10,888 bases of DNA. It comes from Tetmemena sp. SeJ-2015. Taxonomy: Eukaryota; Ciliophora; Spirotrichea; Sporadotrichida; Oxytrichidae. Under the pieces are notes generated by a model that was not told the origin of the DNA, did not search any database, and worked only from the letters and a program-made list of their open reading frames with translations. Shown piece by piece: positions 7,809-10,888 of the stretch. A program made the position numbers and the translations under genes. Each line of letters starts with the position of its first letter. Positions within the stretch are counted from its first letter, which is position 1. The stretch covers positions 1 to 10,888 of the forward strand of contig JAJKFJ010024978.1 of the NCBI GenBank assembly GCA_027382625.1, in the 5' to 3' direction.

Positions 7809-8243
7809 ACTGCAACTAAGAACTTTGAGAAGCTCACACTCAATAAATATACAGATCTTAATTAACTAGAATTAACACCTAAGTATGAAATGAACTATTT
7901 ATTTAAAACCATAAGCTCTAATTAATTTGATATTTATTTACTTTATTTGTAAATGATAAGGGCTTCTCGAATATTAGATTATCGTGTTAATGAGCCTGCT
8001 TAGTACACTCTATTCTTAGAGCATAAGGATGAGTCTTCATTACTTGCATATTAGCATGGGCCACTCTTTCTGCACTTTAAAGATCCTTAGTTAAATTAAA
8101 AAAATATTTTCCTTATTTTATAATCCTATATTTGGAAATAAGTAAGAAGATAACACCAAAATAGATAGCAATTATTTGGTCAGAGCAAACCAGTAGAATT
8201 AATTGACTCGCGCTCAAAAAAAATAAATGCATTAATTATTTGA
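7809..8243 (+). CDS. Open frame after the PH-like gene, unknown product
   Basis: A single frame without TGA from 7809 to the stop at 8241-8243. It reads TATKNFEKLTLNKYTDLN, LELTPKYEMNYLFKTISSN and, from an ATG at 7953, SRILDYRVNEPAQYTLFLEH, KDESSLLAYQHGPLFLHFKD and RRQHQNRQQLFGQSKPVELI. AT-rich stretches at about 7925-7950 and 8090-8145 may be in-frame IESs. It is either the C-terminal continuation of the preceding gene past a damaged TGA codon at 7806, or a separate gene starting at 7953. No family is recognised. Confidence 0.5.
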
Positions 8244-8386
8244 TGGAAGATTTTATCCTTTCAAAAAAATTATAAGCGAGACTTAGTGAATTTCTAGACA
8301 TCGTTAGCGCTATTAAATATCGAAGTTTTTTAGTAATTTCCTTCTTATAGTTGGTCTATTTAAGTATTGAGGGGGGTAATCATTTC
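8244..8386. other. AT-rich left flank of the transposon
   Basis: No gene is seen. It contains a run of six G at 8371-8376, just before the composition switches from AT-rich to GC-rich. Confidence 0.4.
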
Positions 8387-8399
8387 CGCTAATTAATTA
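8387..8399 (+). repeat. Possible short inverted repeat, left copy
   Basis: CGCTAATTAATTA here and CGCTTATTAATTA on the minus strand at 10444-10432 match at 12 of 13 positions and bracket the first two transposon genes. The sequence is largely simple AT, so chance is a real possibility. Confidence 0.25.
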
Positions 8400-8426
8400 A
8401 TCGCGAGGTGTGAAATAACCTTACTA

Positions 8427-9659
8427 ATGGACGCCACTCAAGATAGCCGAAAACGCAAGCGGAAGCTGGCCGAGTTCCTCGAAGATCATGATCACTTCAA
8501 CTACATGGCGGGACCTGCACGTCACATACCGGACCAAGGCCTCATACCCTATCTGATTAGTATGGGCAGTCCGAGTCCTATCGTCCTACCAAAGTGGAAG
8601 AGGTAGAGTCCACCGAAGCTGAGAATCAGGGCCACGCACACCACCGATCAGCAGTTACTTGCAATCATGCTGCGCTACGGGACCCTCTGCCATGACCATA
8701 ACATCCTGCTCAGCTACAATCAAGTGGCAAAAATCACGGGCATCAAGGCCAGCACTGTCGCCATGATCGTTTAGAGGTGGCGCCGCAACGACTTCATTTA
8801 TGAATCCAGGAGATCAAACTGAAAACGCGTGCGAAAGATCCCCAGTGAGATCGAGGCGCTCATCACCAATGCCAAGCACCTGCTCGAGACGGCACACATG
8901 AGTCTCAAATAGCGTATAGACTACTACTAAGTGCGATTCGGGGCACCCAGGGTCTGCCCGGCCACGCTGGCCAAGCTCTTCCATCGGAACGAGATATACT
9001 TCCGCTCAGGCAGCTACTCATACATTCGCAAGGGCGAGCGGCAGCGGGACCTCCAAGAGAGGCAGCAGGAGTTTGCCAAGACCATCGCACGGTGGATGTT
9101 TGCTGGCCGCGAGATCATCTATATCGACGAGACTTCATTCAATCGGTGGCAGGCAATGAAGAAGGCATGGCTCAAGCGCTCCATGACTATCACCATCCCG
9201 AACAGCAGGGGTTGCTCAGCGACAATCGTCGGGGCCATCAGCAGCAAGCGAGGCCTGGTCCACAGCCTCGTGCTCTCCGGCAGCAACAATCTTCAGCACT
9301 TCACCTTCTTTCTGCATGAGCTACTCCAGCGGGCCCCCAAGGACTGCATCATCTTCATGGACAACCTCAGCATCCACAAGTGCGCCAAGGTCAGGGACCT
9401 TTTCAGGGACGGGCAGACCTTACACTACTTGCCCCCATTCAGCTGCGCCCTAAATCCTATCGAGCGACTCTGGGCGGTGATGAAGCAGGAATGGCGCCGC
9501 CGGGTGGTGCATCGTGGGTCTAGCTTCAGCAAGGATCAAGAAAACCTCATCCAAGAACTACGCCAGCTACTCGCCGATTAAGATAACCTTAAGATAATGC
9601 AACTAGCTAACTCACACCTCAAGTCACTCGTTCACTGCCTCCGCGGGCACATTGCCTGA
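8427..9659 (+). CDS. DDE transposase, IS630/Tc1/mariner superfamily (TBE 42-kDa type)
   Basis: Cut-and-paste transposase of 410 codons with ATG at 8427 and TGA at 9657-9659. Gln is written TAG at codons 60, 116 and 162 and TAA at 168 and 385. The basic SRKRKRK at residues 7-13 may be a nuclear localisation signal. LLSYNQVAKITGIKASTVAM at about residues 94-113 looks like the helix-turn-helix DNA-binding part. The catalytic core has YIDETSFNRW (Asp about 234), IIFMDNLSIHK (Asp about 312) and LPPFSCALNPIERLW (Glu about 346), with 33 residues between the last two acids, close to the DD34E of Tc1. Codon 132 (8820-8822) is TGA, probably a mutated sense codon, so this copy may be inactive. The gene faces the next one tail to tail with one base between the stops. 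Confidence 0.88.
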
Positions 9660-9660
9660 T

Positions 9661-10362
9661 TCACTTCTTGCGAGGTGACTTGCTGCTCTCGCTCATGCGC
9701 ACGTTGACCTCCGCCTGTCCCAACACTGACCCTGTGAATTGCCTACCACCGGATCGCTGCTGCTTGCCCTTCCTTCGCTACTCCATCACCTTCTTTTCGA
9801 TCTCCATCCGGTGCTCGAGTTTGGCTCTCTGGTCCTGGAGGCGTATGAGCTTCAATGACTGCTTGCTCGAATTGAGGAAGGACAGTGGCTGCGCCTTCGA
9901 CTTGGCCTTGGAGATAGGCAGTCCTTTGAGGAAGCTCCACTATAGATCCACAGTCTTCTGGCTCGGCTCAGTGCAAGCCTTGCTCGGAGGTTCGTACCCC
10001 TTCTTGAAGATCTCATCTGCTGGCTTGTACATGGAGAGCATAGCCAAGAGCCACGCTCTATCAGGCATGTGCGACTCATCCATGCCGAGACTCACCTTGT
10101 CCCTCGCTGCAACTTCCTAGAGCTTGGCAAATAAGATATCCAATGAGGGAGGACCGGGACAAGGAAGTAGTCTAATCTCATCATACTTGGCACACCAGAC
10201 TCCGCCTCCAATCACGTGCAGTAAGTACTATTCGGTCACTGCCTTACTCTTGAGCTTGGTCAAGAAGTAGCTATTCCTCTGCGCGGCTTCGTGCAGCTCC
10301 TGCTTACTCTTGATGAAGGAGTTCACCTAGTCCAAGGAGGTCCTGTTATTCGAGGTATCCAT
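9661..10362 (-). CDS. Transposon accessory protein, 233 residues
   Basis: Complete frame on the minus strand from ATG 10362-10360 to TGA 9663-9661, visible only when TAG is Gln (codons 12, 45, 82, 141 and 194). It begins MDTSNNRTSLDQVNSFIKSK, has a helical N-terminal part, a central VIGGGVWCAKYDEIRLLPCP at about 50-69, DRAWLLAMLSMYKPADEIF at about 101-119, and a highly charged, probably coiled-coil region RLQDQRAKLEHRMEIEKKVM at about 174-193, followed by a basic tail ending KSPRKK. Size and placement beside the transposase suggest the counterpart of the 22-kDa ORF of TBE elements, but I cannot verify the homology. Its role there is unknown. It is intact while the neighbouring transposase has an internal TGA. 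Confidence 0.8.
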
Positions 10363-10369
10363 TACTTCA

Positions 10370-10469
10370 CAGACTATACTAATAACTATAAATTTAGATA
10401 GAGATAACTTAAAGGTTTAAGATGTATTAGGTAATTAATAAGCGCTCTTAATTAGATATAATGATCACT
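10370..10469. other. AT-rich gap inside or at the edge of the transposon
   Basis: Base composition drops to AT-rich between the two minus-strand frames. It holds the right copy of the weak inverted repeat (10432-10444). It would be the upstream region of the 233-residue gene. No promoter motif stands out. Confidence 0.4.
10432..10444 (-). repeat. Possible short inverted repeat, right copy
   Basis: Partner of the 8387-8399 copy, 12 of 13 bases matching in inverted orientation. If real, the minimal element would be about 2.06 kb and exclude the third frame. Confidence 0.25.
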
Positions 10470-10750
10470 CTCATACTCAGTTGTTCCTATTGCTGTTTTG
10501 CTTTGCATTTTACTTGATCTCTCTCTTCCTAGTATTCGTCTTCAAGCCATGAGCATGGCCCTTCCCTCCTTGACCCTTTGCCACATCTGCACCTGTATGT
10601 ATTTCGTATCAAGGTACTATAGCAAGTGTGCCGCATCCTCCTCTCTCAACTCGATGTGGAACTACTTGTCTACTATCTGCCTGAGCACCTCCTCCTCCCT
10701 TTCCTTCCAGAACAAGATGATAGCGGCGAGGCGCACATTCAAAACCCCAT
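10470..10750 (-). pseudogene. Broken third reading frame, possible TBE accessory-gene remnant
   Basis: On the minus strand from about 10750 the frame reads NVRLAAIILFWKEREEEVLR, QIVDKQFHIELREEDAAHLL and YLDTKYIQVQMWQRVKEGRA, ending at TGA 10544-10542. A one-base change of frame there continues as WLEDEYQEERDQVKCKAKQQ (to about 10470). The higher GC content and charged helical composition mark it as coding. The upstream AT-rich part back to an ATG at 10814 is open but looks non-coding, so the start is missing. It is too short for the 57-kDa ORF of TBE elements and shows no zinc finger or kinase motif. It could be a truncated piece of that or of an unrelated gene. Confidence 0.5.
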
Positions 10751-10888
10751 AATATGATAAGGAAGTGAAAATAAGTTGTGTATAATTAATTTCTTTATTA
10801 ATACTTATAATCATGCGAGTCAAACGCGAAATTACTCAAAAATAACTACATGATCCATCCTATCTCAGTTTCATTTTGACTCTAAGGT
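10751..10888. other. AT-rich right flank
   Basis: Composition returns to the AT-rich background. No gene, RNA or repeat is recognised. Confidence 0.4.

Larger units (their letters stand above)
8387..10750. mobile_element. TBE-like DNA transposon (DDE transposase plus accessory genes)
   Basis: A block of clearly higher GC content than the AT-rich flanks carries a DDE transposase, a second complete gene on the opposite strand and a broken third frame. All use TAG or TAA as Gln, so it is adapted to the ciliate code. Hypotrich TBE elements encode a 42-kDa transposase and two accessory proteins and have telomere-repeat ends. Here only a single C4A4-type word (CAAAACCCC, 10740-10748) is present, near the right side. 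No convincing long terminal inverted repeats or target duplication are visible, so the ends are approximate and the copy may be truncated. Confidence 0.7.

Noticed and set aside
7896..7940. Ten-base direct repeat TATTTATTTA at 7896 and 7931 as an IES pointer.
   Set aside because: Excision of 35 nt would break the frame that is open on both sides, and the repeat is low-complexity.
8905..9319. Short frames on both strands inside the transposase region.
   Set aside because: They are shadows of the transposase frame that carries the DDE motifs.
9668..10120. 150-codon plus-strand frame in the transposon.
   Set aside because: It is antisense to the complete 233-residue gene, which fits start, stop and composition much better.
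1..10888. TGA as a sense codon (Trp or Cys) throughout the window.
   Set aside because: Three genes end cleanly at TGA (2519, 9657 and 9663), so TGA acts as a stop. The few internal TGAs are better explained by mutation, introns or IESs, though context-dependent readthrough is not excluded.
1..10888. tRNA, rRNA, CRISPR arrays or bacterial-type operons.
   Set aside because: No cloverleaf, rRNA core or spaced repeat array was seen, and gene structure is eukaryotic.

Overview
The window looks like micronuclear (germline) DNA of a spirotrich ciliate of the Oxytricha/Stylonychia type. TAA and TAG read as glutamine and TGA is the working stop: a TAA at 1333-1335 sits exactly where DNA polymerase alpha has a conserved Gln before its [13 protein letters not shown] motif, and at least four other genes only open up under this code. 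Reading frames are repeatedly broken by short AT-rich inserts flanked by 4-7 bp direct repeats. Removing one repeat plus the insert rejoins the frame, which is how internal eliminated sequences (IESs) with pointers behave. Very short GT-AG introns (25-49 nt) are also present.

Layout. 11-1378 (+): DNA polymerase alpha segments, from upstream of the exonuclease domain to palm motif B, with one IES and several further breaks. 1488-2521 (+): a complete intron-containing gene for a cysteine-rich, probably nuclear protein. 2675-2895 (+): more polymerase alpha segments, with conserved blocks skipped between them. About 3140-3860 (+): unidentified coding-like fragments. 4141-4931 (-): a gene for a Pro/His/Gln-rich protein with frame changes. 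About 5210-7808 (+): a long Gln/Asn/Ser-rich gene that begins in the end of a PH-like domain and carries at least nine candidate IESs and one intron. 7809-8243 (+): a further open frame.

From about 8400 to 10750 the base composition turns sharply GC-rich. This is a transposon with a DDE transposase of the IS630/Tc1/mariner superfamily (8427-9659, +), a complete second gene facing it tail to tail with one base between the stop codons (9661-10362, -), and a broken third reading frame (about 10470-10750, -). The architecture recalls hypotrich TBE elements, which carry a 42-kDa transposase and two accessory ORFs, but I cannot confirm family membership from sequence alone.

The biological theme is germline DNA awaiting programmed rearrangement: host genes cut by IESs, a polymerase alpha locus that is either scrambled or decayed, and a resident transposon of the class implicated in DNA elimination in these ciliates.
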